Shown: piece by piece, positions 1 to 7,044 of the stretch
Layout: each line of letters begins with the position of its first letter
How positions within the stretch are numbered: the first letter of the stretch is position 1
NCBI GenBank assembly: GCA_946613955.1
Contig: CAMOGC010000032.1
Location: forward strand, 1-11,401
Source: an uncultured Clostridia bacterium
GTDB lineage: Bacteria; Bacillota_A; Clostridia; Christensenellales; Aristaeellaceae
DNA length: 11,401 nucleotides
Reading direction: 5' to 3'
Program-made: the position numbers and the translations under genes
The notes under the pieces: generated by a model
Told to the model about the DNA's origin: nothing
The model's input: only the letters and a program-made list of their open reading frames with translations
The model's database searches: none

Positions 1-40
1 GCGGGCCGGGCCGCTTCGCGGAGCCGAAAGGAGTTTGCGC

Positions 41-1771
41 ATGAAAAAAGATGCTTTGTCCCGGCGCCTGGCCCTCCTGCTGGCGCTGTTGCTGGCGCTG
101 GCGCTGGTCTTCCCCGCCGCGGCGGAGGAGCAGCCCGCGCCCACGGTGCGGGTGCTGCTGACCCGGCTCCAGCTGACGGACCGGGCGGATCTGACCCTGA
201 CCACGCCCTGCACCCTTTCCATGGAAGGCAGCAGGCTGTATCTTCCCCGGAACAGCCGCGTCACCGTCCAGATCCGGGACGGCCGGCTGATTCTGTTCTA
301 TGGGGACGCGGCCATGGACGCCGGCGCCTCCCTGACCGTCCGGCGCAACGGCGACGGCGGCGCGGCCGGAGGGCTCATCGTCGCCCCCCGGAGCGAGATC
401 TATCTCGGGGATCTTTCGCTGACGGTTCAGGGCGGCCAGCTGCAGCCGGTGCTGACCATTTCGGTGGAGGATTATCTGCTGGGCGTGGTGCCCTACGAGA
501 TGAGCGACAGCTTCCCCCTGGAGGCCCTGAAGGTTCAGGCCATCTGCGCCCGCACCTACGCCCTGGGGCGGCTGGATAAAACCCGCGCCTACGATCTGGA
601 CGACACCACCAACGACCAGGTTTTCCGGGGCTATCTTCCGGGATACGACCGCTCCGCCCAGGCGATCCGGGAGACCGCCGGCGTGGTGGTGACCTCCGAC
701 GGCGTCCTGGCCAACTGCTATTACGCCGCCTCCAACGGCGGCCAGACGGATCTGCCGGAGCATGTCTGGGCCAACCGGGAGGCCAGCCGCTGCTACGCGG
801 TCACGGAGGACCCCTATGACGTGGAAAACCCCGAATCCGTCGTCCGCACCGCGCGCCTTCGCAGGGACGGGGGCGGCCTGCCCGACGCCTTCCTGGCCAT
901 TCTTCGCGAGGAGGTCATGAAGCAGCCGGCCCTGGCGGCCTTCGTGCGGGACGAGGACGCCTTCCGGGTCGACCGGATCGAGGCGGTATCGCTGTCCAAG
1001 CCCCGCTTCGAGTCCCCGAACCGGCTGATGACCCGGCTGGATCTGACCCTCTCCGTCTCCGGCAAACAGGAGCTGGCGCCGGAGACGCCCATGCCCCTGA
1101 CCTGGGAGCCGGAAGACGGCGAGACCCCCACGCCCGTGCCCGCGGCGACGCCCCAGCCCGCCCGGCGGCTGAGCGATTTTATCTCCGCCGGAACGGTCAC
1201 CGTTTCCCTGCCGATTTTTCCCGCCGTGCTGGACAGCCTGGGGCTGAGCGTCTACGGCGCCAACAACGAGCTGCTGACGGTCGTCGAGGAGGATCAGGCC
1301 TTCCGCCTCGAGTCCCGCCGCTTCGGCCACGGCGTCGGCATGAGCCAGCGCGGCGCCCAGTGGATGGCCGGGCACTATCAGAAAAACTATCAGGAGATTC
1401 TGGAATTCTATTATCCGGGCATGAAGCTGATGAAAACCGGCGCCGCCGCCCGGACGCTGCCCACCGCCGACCCGGCCCTGGCCCAGACGCCCGGCCCCGC
1501 CGCCACGCCCACGCCCCGGCCGACCCTGATGCCCGTTTCCACGGACAGCCTGCCGGAGGGCGCGTGGCTGGCCAGCGTCGAAAACATCGACGACGACAGC
1601 AGCCTGAACCTGCGCAGGGAGCCCTCCTCCTCGTCGGAAATCCTGATGCGGCTGTATAAGCATCAGCGGCTCATCGTCCTGGAGGCCTGCGAGGATCCCG
1701 TCTGGGTGCACGTCCGGACGGACAGCGCCGAAGGCTATGTAATGGTCTCCTTCCTGGAAAAGGCGGAATAA
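41..1771 (+). CDS. Secreted SpoIID/LytB-domain protein with C-terminal SH3b domain
   Basis: A 576-residue exported protein of the SpoIID/LytB family, whose SpoIID members are lytic transglycosylases that cleave peptidoglycan. A signal peptide is clear: basic residues KK and RR in the first nine positions, a Leu/Ala-rich core at about 10-25, and a likely cut after AAA at 28. The SpoIID signature VEDYLLGVVPYEM precedes an EALKVQAICARTYAL stretch. The expected catalytic acid is Glu153. The second family hallmark, FGHGVGMSQRGAQ, has its His at 430. A Pro/Thr-rich insert sits between the two hallmarks at about 346-377, and a second one at about 485-505 leads into an SH3b domain (about 511-576) likely to bind the cell wall. 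The ATG at 41 is preceded by AAAGGAG at 27-33, so it is preferred over the in-frame TTG at 35. It is probably the first gene of a three-gene run, 14 nt before the next gene. Whether it acts in sporulation or in wall remodelling linked to glycan attachment cannot be told. Confidence 0.9.
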   Translation: MKKDALSRRLALLLALLLALALVFPAAAEEQPAPTVRVLLTRLQLTDRADLTLTTPCTLSMEGSRLYLPRNSRVTVQIRDGRLILFYGDAAMDAGASLTVRRNGDGGAAGGLIVAPRSEIYLGDLSLTVQGGQLQPVLTISVEDYLLGVVPYEMSDSFPLEALKVQAICARTYALGRLDKTRAYDLDDTTNDQVFRGYLPGYDRSAQAIRETAGVVVTSDGVLANCYYAASNGGQTDLPEHVWANREASRCYAVTEDPYDVENPESVVRTARLRRDGGGLPDAFLAILREEVMKQPALAAFVRDEDAFRVDRIEAVSLSKPRFESPNRLMTRLDLTLSVSGKQELAPETPMPLTWEPEDGETPTPVPAATPQPARRLSDFISAGTVTVSLPIFPAVLDSLGLSVYGANNELLTVVEEDQAFRLESRRFGHGVGMSQRGAQWMAGHYQKNYQEILEFYYPGMKLMKTGAAARTLPTADPALAQTPGPAATPTPRPTLMPVSTDSLPEGAWLASVENIDDDSSLNLRREPSSSSEILMRLYKHQRLIVLEACEDPVWVHVRTDSAEGYVMVSFLEKAE

Positions 1772-1785
1772 AAGGAGGAACTGCG

Positions 1786-2760
1786 ATGGAAACCCTTCCG
1801 AAGCTCTATATCGTCATCCCCTGCTATAACGAGCAGGAGGTGCTGCCCATCACGGCGCCCCTCTTCCTGGATAAAATCCGGAGCCTGGCCGCCGCCGGCA
1901 AAATCGCCCCCGACAGCCGGATCCTGTTTGTCAACGACGGCAGCCGGGACGAAACCTGGTCCATCATCCAGTCCCTCAGCCGGGAGGACGCCCATTTCCA
2001 GGGCCTGTGCCTGAGCCGGAACCGGGGGCATCAGAACGCCCTGCTGGCGGGGCTGATGGAGGCGAAGGACCTGTGCGACATTTCCATCTCCATCGACTGC
2101 GACGGGCAGGACGACATCAACGCCATGGACGCCATGGTGGACGCCTGGTACGGCGGGGCGGAAATCGTCTACGGCGTCCGCTCCAGCCGGCAGACCGACA
2201 CCTTCTTCAAGCGCTTTACCGCCCAGGCCTTCTACCGGCTGCTGAACCGGATGGGGGCGGACACGGTCTACAACCACGCGGATTACCGGCTGGTGTCCGC
2301 CCGGGTGCTGAAGGAATTCGCGAATTTCCGCGAGGTCAACATCTTCCTGCGGGGCATGTTCCCCCTCGTGGGCTTTAACAGCACCAGCGTCTTTTACGAG
2401 CGCAGCGAGCGCATGGCGGGAAAGAGCCACTACCCGCTGAAAAAGATGCTGGCCCTGGCCTTCGACGGGATTACCAGCCTGTCCGTCAAGCCCATCCGGA
2501 TCATTACCGGCCTCGGGGTCGTGATTTCCTTCGTTTCCTTCCTGATGATCCTCTACGCGCTGATCTCCTGGATCTGCGGCAACGCCGTCGCCGGATGGGC
2601 CAGCAACCTCATCGCCACGGCGCTGCTGGGCGGCATCCAGCTGATCTCCCTCGGGGTCATCGGCGAATACGTCGGCAAGATCTTCCTCGAAACCAAGCAG
2701 CGCCCGCGCTTCATCATCAGCGAGCGGACGGACAACCCCGACCTTCCCGGAAAGGATTGA
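1786..2760 (+). CDS. GtrB/DPM1-type family 2 glycosyltransferase (polyprenyl-phosphate sugar transferase)
   Basis: A 324-residue GT-A glycosyltransferase of family 2, of the type that moves a sugar from a nucleotide donor to undecaprenyl phosphate on the cytoplasmic membrane face. The N-terminal VIPCYNEQ strand, the VNDGS nucleotide-binding motif (residues 49-53) and the DCDGQ metal-binding motif (Asp104 and Asp106) are all present. The stretch KSHYPLKKMLALAFDGITSL, followed by SVKPIRI, is typical of the GtrB/YfdH group just before its membrane anchor. Two transmembrane helices follow at about 238-260 and 268-292, then the family's GEYVGKIFLETKQRPRF exit sequence. Length is normal for the group (about 300-330). 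AAGGAGG at 1772-1778 gives an ideal start at 1786. Its place between a wall enzyme and a phosphonate enzyme suggests surface glycan work; the sugar cannot be predicted. Its 3' end is partly repeated in the spacer downstream. Confidence 0.9.
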   Translation: METLPKLYIVIPCYNEQEVLPITAPLFLDKIRSLAAAGKIAPDSRILFVNDGSRDETWSIIQSLSREDAHFQGLCLSRNRGHQNALLAGLMEAKDLCDISISIDCDGQDDINAMDAMVDAWYGGAEIVYGVRSSRQTDTFFKRFTAQAFYRLLNRMGADTVYNHADYRLVSARVLKEFANFREVNIFLRGMFPLVGFNSTSVFYERSERMAGKSHYPLKKMLALAFDGITSLSVKPIRIITGLGVVISFVSFLMILYALISWICGNAVAGWASNLIATALLGGIQLISLGVIGEYVGKIFLETKQRPRFIISERTDNPDLPGKD

Positions 2761-2872
2761 AGCCGATCCCGCGGCGCAGCCGGCCTCCGGAGCGAGCCGG
2801 CGCCGATGCCGCCGAAGCGGGCAGCGCCCCGGCCGCGTATTATCCCGGCCCGACGGCCCTTCCCGGAAAGGA
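2742..2872. repeat. Short direct repeat spanning the 3' end of the GtrB-type gene and its spacer
   Basis: The 15-nt sequence CCTTCCCGGAAAGGA occurs at 2742-2756, where it encodes the last residues Leu-Pro-Gly-Lys-Asp, and again at 2858-2872 in the spacer before the PEP mutase gene. Both are preceded by a C-rich CCCGA. The core is nearly palindromic but does not make a convincing terminator. The rest of the 161-nt spacer holds only the ribosome binding site of the next gene. Confidence 0.5.
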
Positions 2873-2907
2873 CGAGCCGGTGGCGCCGCCAGCCTGCGGA
2901 AAAAGAC

Positions 2908-2914
2908 GGAAGGA
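2908..2914 (+). promoter_or_regulatory. Ribosome binding site fixing the start of the PEP mutase fusion
   Basis: GGAAGGAG-type sequence 7 nt before the ATG at 2922. It decides the start, because the reading frame stays open far upstream into the preceding glycosyltransferase gene. Residues encoded after this ATG begin at once with a nucleotidyltransferase fold (MKALILNSGLGRRMG), which confirms the choice. Confidence 0.75.
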
Positions 2915-2921
2915 GCAACCC

Positions 2922-4937
2922 ATGAAAGCACTGATTCTCAATTCCGGCCTCGGCCGCCGGATGGGCGCAATGACCCGCGAGCACCCGAAATGCATGACGG
3001 AGATTTCCCCCCGGGAAACCATTCTTTCCCGCCAGCTGCGCCTTTTGAAGGAGGCGGATATCGACGAGGTCGTCATGACCACCGGCTATGCCAGCGAGCT
3101 GCTGGAGGAATACTGCCGGGGGCTGGAAACCGGCCTGCGGATCACCTTCGTTCACAATCCCCTCTATGAACGGACGAACTATATCTATTCCATCTTCCTG
3201 GCCGCGGACGCGCTGCGGGATACGGATCTGATCCTCATGCACGGGGATCTGGTCTTCGAGCCCTCCGTGCTGGAGGATCTGCTGGCCTGCCCGGACAGCT
3301 GCATGAAGGTTTCCTCCGTGCTCCCCCTGCCGGAAAAGGACTTCAAGGCCGTCGTGCGGGACGGATTCGTGCGGAAGGTGGGGGTGTCCTTCTTCGACGA
3401 CGCCATGGAAGCCCAGGCCCTCTACCGGCTGAAAAGGGAGGACTGGGCCCGGTGGCTTTCGGAAATCGAGGCCTTCTGCCGGCGGGGGGAAACGAATGTC
3501 TACGCCGAGGAGGCCCTGAACCGGCTGGACGGGGCCTGCCGCATCCGCGCGCTGGACGTGGGCAGCCGGCTCTGCGCCGAGATCGACACGCCGGAGGATC
3601 TCTCCTCGGTTTCCGCCCGGCTTCGGGAGCTGGAAAGCCGGACCGTCTATACCTGCTTTTCCACGGATCTGCTCCACAGCGGGCATATCGCCCTGCTGAA
3701 GCGGGCCAGCCGCCTGGGCCGGCTCATCGTCGGCGTCCTGAGCGACGAGGCGGTAGCTTCCTATAAGCGCTTTCCCCTGGTGCCCTTTCCGGAACGGATG
3801 GCCCTGCTCCGGAGCCTGAGCTTCGTGGAGCGGGTGGTGGAACAGAAGACCCTGAGCTATCGGGAAAACCTGCTGGCCTGGCGGCCGGATTTCGTCGTCC
3901 ACGGGGACGACTGGGTGACCGGCATCCAGGCCCCGATCCGGGCGGAGGTGCTGGAGGTATTAAAGGAAACCGGCGGGCGGCTGGTCGAATTCCCCTACGC
4001 CCGGGACGAGCGCTTCAGCCAGCTGGAGCGGCGGCAGCGGCGGGAGCTGGCCATGCCGGATCTGCGCCGGGGGCGGCTGAAAAAGCTGCTGGCCATGAAG
4101 GGCACCGTCTCCGCCATGGAGGCCCACGACGGGCTGACCGGCCTGCTGGTGGAAAACGCCCGGGTCGAGGAAAACGGCGGCGTCCGCCAGTTTGACGCCA
4201 TGTGGATCTCCTCCCTGTGCGATTCCACCGCCCGGGGAAAGCCGGATATCGAGCTGGTGGATATGTCCAGCCGCTTCCGCACGGTGGATGAGATCTGCGA
4301 GGTCACCACCAAGCCCATCATCTTCGACGGGGACACGGGGGGGCTGGCGGAGCATTTCGTCTATACCGTCCGCAGCCTGGAGCGCATGGGCGTTTCCATG
4401 GTCATCATCGAGGACAAAACCGGCCTGAAGAAAAACTCCCTCTTCGGCACCGAAGTCACCCAGACCCAGGACGAGATTGAGCATTTCTGCGCCAAGATCG
4501 CCGCCGGGAAGCGGGCGCAGCGGACCAGGGATTTCATGATCTGCGCCCGGATCGAAAGCCTGATTCTGGAAAAGGGCATGGAGGACGCCCTGACCCGGGC
4601 CTTCGCCTTCGTCGGCGCCGGGGCCGACGCCATCATGATCCACAGCCGGAAAAAGGATCCCGCCGAGATTTTCGATTTCGTGGAGCGGTTCCGCGCCAAA
4701 GACCCGGGAACGCCCCTGGTGGTAGTGCCCACCTCCTTCAATACCGTGACCGAGGAGGAATTCAGGGCCCGGGGGGTCAACATCGTCATCTACGCCAACC
4801 AGCTGATCCGCAGCGCCTTCCCGGCCATGAAAAACGCCGCCGAGTCCATCCTCCGGCATCACCGCGCCCGGGAATGCGACGAAATCTGCATGCCCTTCAA
4901 GGAAATCATCCGCCTGATTCCGGAGGATCTGGACTGA
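2922..4937 (+). CDS. Three-domain phosphonate enzyme: nucleotidyltransferase + cytidylyltransferase-like + phosphoenolpyruvate mutase
   Basis: A 671-residue fusion. Residues 1-240 form a LicC/PntC-like nucleotidyltransferase: SGLGRRMG loop, HPK with Lys22, HGD with the likely metal ligand Asp109, and EIDTPEDL at 220-227. Residues 245-375 are a TagD-like cytidylyltransferase with HSGH (252-255) and VVHGDDW. Its usual distal Gly-Ile-Ser-Thr-Thr-like motif is replaced by RDERFSQ. Residues about 392-671 are phosphoenolpyruvate mutase of the isocitrate lyase superfamily. They carry FDGDTGG (468-474), the diagnostic EDKTGLKKNS (497-506), ARIESL, and MIHSRKKDP. PEP mutase rearranges PEP to phosphonopyruvate, the first step of nearly all phosphonate pathways. 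Two-domain cytidylyltransferase-mutase proteins are well known; the extra N-terminal transferase is less usual and suggests CMP activation of the finished phosphonate. No decarboxylase or aminoethylphosphonate transaminase lies in the window. The gene is 161 nt downstream of the glycosyltransferase and ends the + block before a terminator. The mutase assignment is very secure; the substrates of the two transferase domains are inferred. Confidence 0.93.
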   Translation: MKALILNSGLGRRMGAMTREHPKCMTEISPRETILSRQLRLLKEADIDEVVMTTGYASELLEEYCRGLETGLRITFVHNPLYERTNYIYSIFLAADALRDTDLILMHGDLVFEPSVLEDLLACPDSCMKVSSVLPLPEKDFKAVVRDGFVRKVGVSFFDDAMEAQALYRLKREDWARWLSEIEAFCRRGETNVYAEEALNRLDGACRIRALDVGSRLCAEIDTPEDLSSVSARLRELESRTVYTCFSTDLLHSGHIALLKRASRLGRLIVGVLSDEAVASYKRFPLVPFPERMALLRSLSFVERVVEQKTLSYRENLLAWRPDFVVHGDDWVTGIQAPIRAEVLEVLKETGGRLVEFPYARDERFSQLERRQRRELAMPDLRRGRLKKLLAMKGTVSAMEAHDGLTGLLVENARVEENGGVRQFDAMWISSLCDSTARGKPDIELVDMSSRFRTVDEICEVTTKPIIFDGDTGGLAEHFVYTVRSLERMGVSMVIIEDKTGLKKNSLFGTEVTQTQDEIEHFCAKIAAGKRAQRTRDFMICARIESLILEKGMEDALTRAFAFVGAGADAIMIHSRKKDPAEIFDFVERFRAKDPGTPLVVVPTSFNTVTEEEFRARGVNIVIYANQLIRSAFPAMKNAAESILRHHRARECDEICMPFKEIIRLIPEDLD

Positions 4938-4942
4938 AAAAC

Positions 4943-4971
4943 GGGGCGGCGCCTTTCATCTGCACCGCCCC
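4943..4971 (+). terminator. Possible weak hairpin just after the PEP mutase gene
   Basis: GGGGCGG at 4943-4949 pairs with CCGCCCC at 4965-4971, extendable by two GC pairs after one mismatch. It starts 6 nt after the stop codon. Only CTTTC follows rather than a T run, so it may be an RNA 3'-end stabiliser or a weak terminator ahead of the stronger one at 5109-5152. Confidence 0.35.
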
Positions 4972-5006
4972 CTTTCAGAATCGCCCCTGTTTTCCGGCGG
5001 CGTGCG

Positions 5007-5100
5007 TTTCCGGCTCGCTTCTTCTGCCGGTCCATCCGCAAAAAACAGCGCGTTCCATTTCCCGCTCGCTTTTTCAGCCGAACGCATCCGCAAAAACAGC
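5007..5100. repeat. Two imperfect direct repeats in the convergent spacer
   Basis: Copies at 5007-5049 and 5058-5100, 51 nt apart. Both read TTTC-C-GCTCGCTT, then a short variable part with GCCG, then ATCCGC, an A run and CAGC. They differ at a few bases and by two single-base shifts, including six versus five A residues. They fill much of the spacer between the two convergent gene blocks. No coding function is seen; copy number two and the variable middle argue against a CRISPR array. Confidence 0.6.
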
Positions 5101-5108
5101 AGCCGGAC

Positions 5109-5152
5109 AAAAAAGGCGCCCCTCCGTTTCGCAGCGGACGGGGCGCTTTTTT
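5109..5152. terminator. Bidirectional intrinsic terminator between convergent operons
   Basis: A strong GC hairpin: GCGCCCC plus TCCG on the left (5116-5126) pairs with CGGA plus CGGGGCGC on the right (5135-5146), with one bulged base and a loop of TTTCGCAG. It is flanked by six A at 5109-5114 and six T at 5147-5152, so it can stop transcription in both directions. It directly abuts the stop codon of the - strand membrane protein and lies about 170 nt past the stop of the PEP mutase fusion. Confidence 0.85.
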
Positions 5153-6882
5153 CAGTTCATCATATTCGCCAGGTAGGCCGGATCCTTCAGCTCGTAGATC
5201 ACGTATCCGTTGATGCCTTCCTTCCGCTCCAGGTTTTCCATCAGCTCCTCGGAGTCGGTAATGTAGGGGGAGATGTTATCGATATCCGCCACCAGGACCG
5301 TCTTCTGCTGCGCGGCCCAGCCGGGATCCCGCAGCTCCGTGTCCGACAGCCAGTTCATGTATTTCAGGGGCTTGCGCCGCCCGGAGCCTTCCACCGCGGT
5401 CATGCGGGTCTGGCCGTCGGTCAGCTCCATGATGACCGCCGCGTCCCAGTAGGAGGCGTAGCCGAGGGTATAGCCGTTTTCCCGCAGGTAATCCGCCACC
5501 GGCTGCAGCTTTTCGACCGTATCCGTGTCGAAAACGTTCAGCCCGGTATATTCGATGTTCCCCTCATAGGTTTCCGGATGGCGGAAGAAGCCGGTATAAA
5601 ACGCTCCGCCGCACAGCAGCATCCCGCAGGCGACCAGCGCCGTCAGCCGGTAGAGGGACAGCTTCGGGCTCTTCAGCCCCAGCACCTGCTCCTTCCAGTT
5701 TTCCCGGCTCAGCTTTTCCGCCTCCGGCAGGGGCAGGACGTCCGCCTTGGCCAGGGCCGGTATGATCCAGACGATGGCGGGCAGGTAATAGAGCAGATAG
5801 AGGAATTCCTGATTGCCCAGGAAGAGGAACACGCAGGTGGTAATCAGCACCGTCATCAGATAGAACAGGCTCAGGAACCGGGCGGCCCGGTCCTTCGTCC
5901 GCCGCAGGGTCAGGAAGGAGAGGACGATGCCGATCATCGCCGCCGCCACGGAGGTCACGGCCAGGAAACCGTGGGGCTCGAAGAGCTCGATTTCGTCCTG
6001 ATAGCCGCCGGCCGCCAGGAAGCCCCGGAAGATCTGCTCCCGCTTCTCCGGGGAGGCCAGGATCAGGGTCTGGCTGTCATAGCGCCTGAAATCGTAAATA
6101 TTGCTCAGAACGTTGGCGTTGACCAGGTAGCCCGCCGCCATCGCCGCCACCATCGCCGCCGCCCACAGCAGGGCGCCGCACTCCGGGCGGATCCGGTTTT
6201 CCCGCTTTTCTCCCAGCACGCCGGTCAGCACCGCCGCCACCGCCAGGGGCGCGGCGCAGATCATCAGCGGGCGGACGCCGGAGAGCCCCCACAGGAAGGC
6301 CACCAGGCACAGCAGGCCGCCCCGGATCGCGTTTTTCCACCAGACCCGGCCCGCCGCCTTCTCGGAGGCGACCCCCATATACAGCCCCACCGTCAGAAAG
6401 CCCAGGGTCACATGGGGCATGTAGAAATTATGATACAGGACGATCCGGCCGTAGGGCACGCTGAAGGGCAGCAGCAGCGCCGCGGCGGAGACGAAGAACA
6501 TGTTCAGGCTCATCCGGGCCTGCTTCGCCAGATAGCCGTAGGCCGCGATCATCAGCACCTGCATGATGACCGCGCCCCAGAACCGGACCAGGGACCAGTC
6601 CGAGCAGATCCGGAACAGCAGGGAATAGATGATCTGGACGTCCACGACGTACAGCTCCGTCGCGTAAATAAAGGTGGTGGAGAGAATGCCGCCCTCCCGG
6701 GACAGCTTCTCGCCCAGCAGCAGGCTCGAGGAAGCGTCGGAATCCAGGAGCGTTGTGGAAACGATCCAGGCCGTCCTGAAGGTGGCGATCAGCGCCGCCA
6801 CAAACAGCGCGAAGCACAGGATCCGTTTGACAATCGCCCGGACATTGTCCCCCCGGGTGGGGGCCAGAGCCGTCTGGGTCAT
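5152..6882 (-). CDS. Polytopic membrane protein, probable GT-C-type glycosyltransferase
   Basis: A 576-residue membrane protein not assigned to a named family. After a basic start, the first membrane helix (about 20-43) is followed by an outer loop with an acidic DSD at 47-49 and further acidic residues (E58, E76, D81). This is the layout of GT-C enzymes, which use lipid-linked sugars as donors outside the membrane. About ten more hydrophobic helices follow to about residue 430. Then comes a soluble, presumably outer, domain (433-576) with the sequence GYASYWDAAVIMELTDGQ, a pattern I associate with the C-terminal parts of GT39/GT83-like bacterial proteins. The start at 6882 has AAAGGAT 8-9 nt upstream. 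It is the last gene of the - block, 143 nt after the ArnC-like gene, and would supply the external transferase for the sugar that enzyme loads on undecaprenyl phosphate. GT-C activity is an inference from topology and context. It could instead be a polymerase- or ligase-like glycan protein. Confidence 0.75.
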   Translation of the reverse strand: MTQTALAPTRGDNVRAIVKRILCFALFVAALIATFRTAWIVSTTLLDSDASSSLLLGEKLSREGGILSTTFIYATELYVVDVQIIYSLLFRICSDWSLVRFWGAVIMQVLMIAAYGYLAKQARMSLNMFFVSAAALLLPFSVPYGRIVLYHNFYMPHVTLGFLTVGLYMGVASEKAAGRVWWKNAIRGGLLCLVAFLWGLSGVRPLMICAAPLAVAAVLTGVLGEKRENRIRPECGALLWAAAMVAAMAAGYLVNANVLSNIYDFRRYDSQTLILASPEKREQIFRGFLAAGGYQDEIELFEPHGFLAVTSVAAAMIGIVLSFLTLRRTKDRAARFLSLFYLMTVLITTCVFLFLGNQEFLYLLYYLPAIVWIIPALAKADVLPLPEAEKLSRENWKEQVLGLKSPKLSLYRLTALVACGMLLCGGAFYTGFFRHPETYEGNIEYTGLNVFDTDTVEKLQPVADYLRENGYTLGYASYWDAAVIMELTDGQTRMTAVEGSGRRKPLKYMNWLSDTELRDPGWAAQQKTVLVADIDNISPYITDSEELMENLERKEGINGYVIYELKDPAYLANMMN

Positions 6883-6928
6883 GGAGCATCATCCTTTCGT
6901 TTTATGTCCGGCCCGCTTTTTCCTTTCG

Positions 6929-7044
6929 TTCCGGTTCCGCGCAGCCTTCCGCGTTTCAGCGGATTTCGGAGCCGCCGGCCGGCAAGGTCATTCCGTTTCC
7001 GGTTCCGCGGGCCGCCTTCCATGTTTCAGCGGATTTCGGAGCCG
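6929..7044. repeat. Direct repeat duplicating the 3' end of the ArnC-like gene
   Basis: Two copies: 6929-6974 (46 nt) and 6997-7044 (48 nt). Both begin TTCCGGTTCCGCG, share GCCTTCC, and end with the same 22 nt that includes TTTCAGCGGATTTCGGAG. They differ only by a 2-nt length change and a few bases. The copy at 6997-7044 contains the last codons (Gly-Ser-Glu-Ile-Arg) and the stop of the glycosyltransferase gene. The other copy lies wholly in the spacer before the next gene. This looks like a recent local duplication. Confidence 0.8.

Noticed and set aside
2742..2756. Intrinsic terminator after the GtrB-type gene
   Set aside because: The near-palindrome has no usable loop, lies inside the coding sequence and is not followed by a T run.
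2837..2843. Internal promoter (TATTAT) in the spacer before the PEP mutase gene
   Set aside because: No -35 element at a suitable distance and only one AT-rich hexamer in GC-rich sequence; too weak to report.
2595..2921. N-terminal extension of the PEP mutase fusion
   Set aside because: The frame is open but overlaps the upstream gene. The added sequence is Pro/Arg/Ala-rich spacer, while the ATG at 2922 has a strong ribosome site and starts a nucleotidyltransferase fold.
1735..4862. Long - strand open frames opposite the GtrB-type and PEP mutase genes (1735-2931, 2553-3902, 3960-4862)
   Set aside because: All lie opposite genes with clear motifs, have low-complexity His/Gly/Pro-rich products and no convincing ribosome binding sites.
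5007..5100. CRISPR array
   Set aside because: Only two degenerate copies, spacing too short for a unique spacer, and no cas genes.
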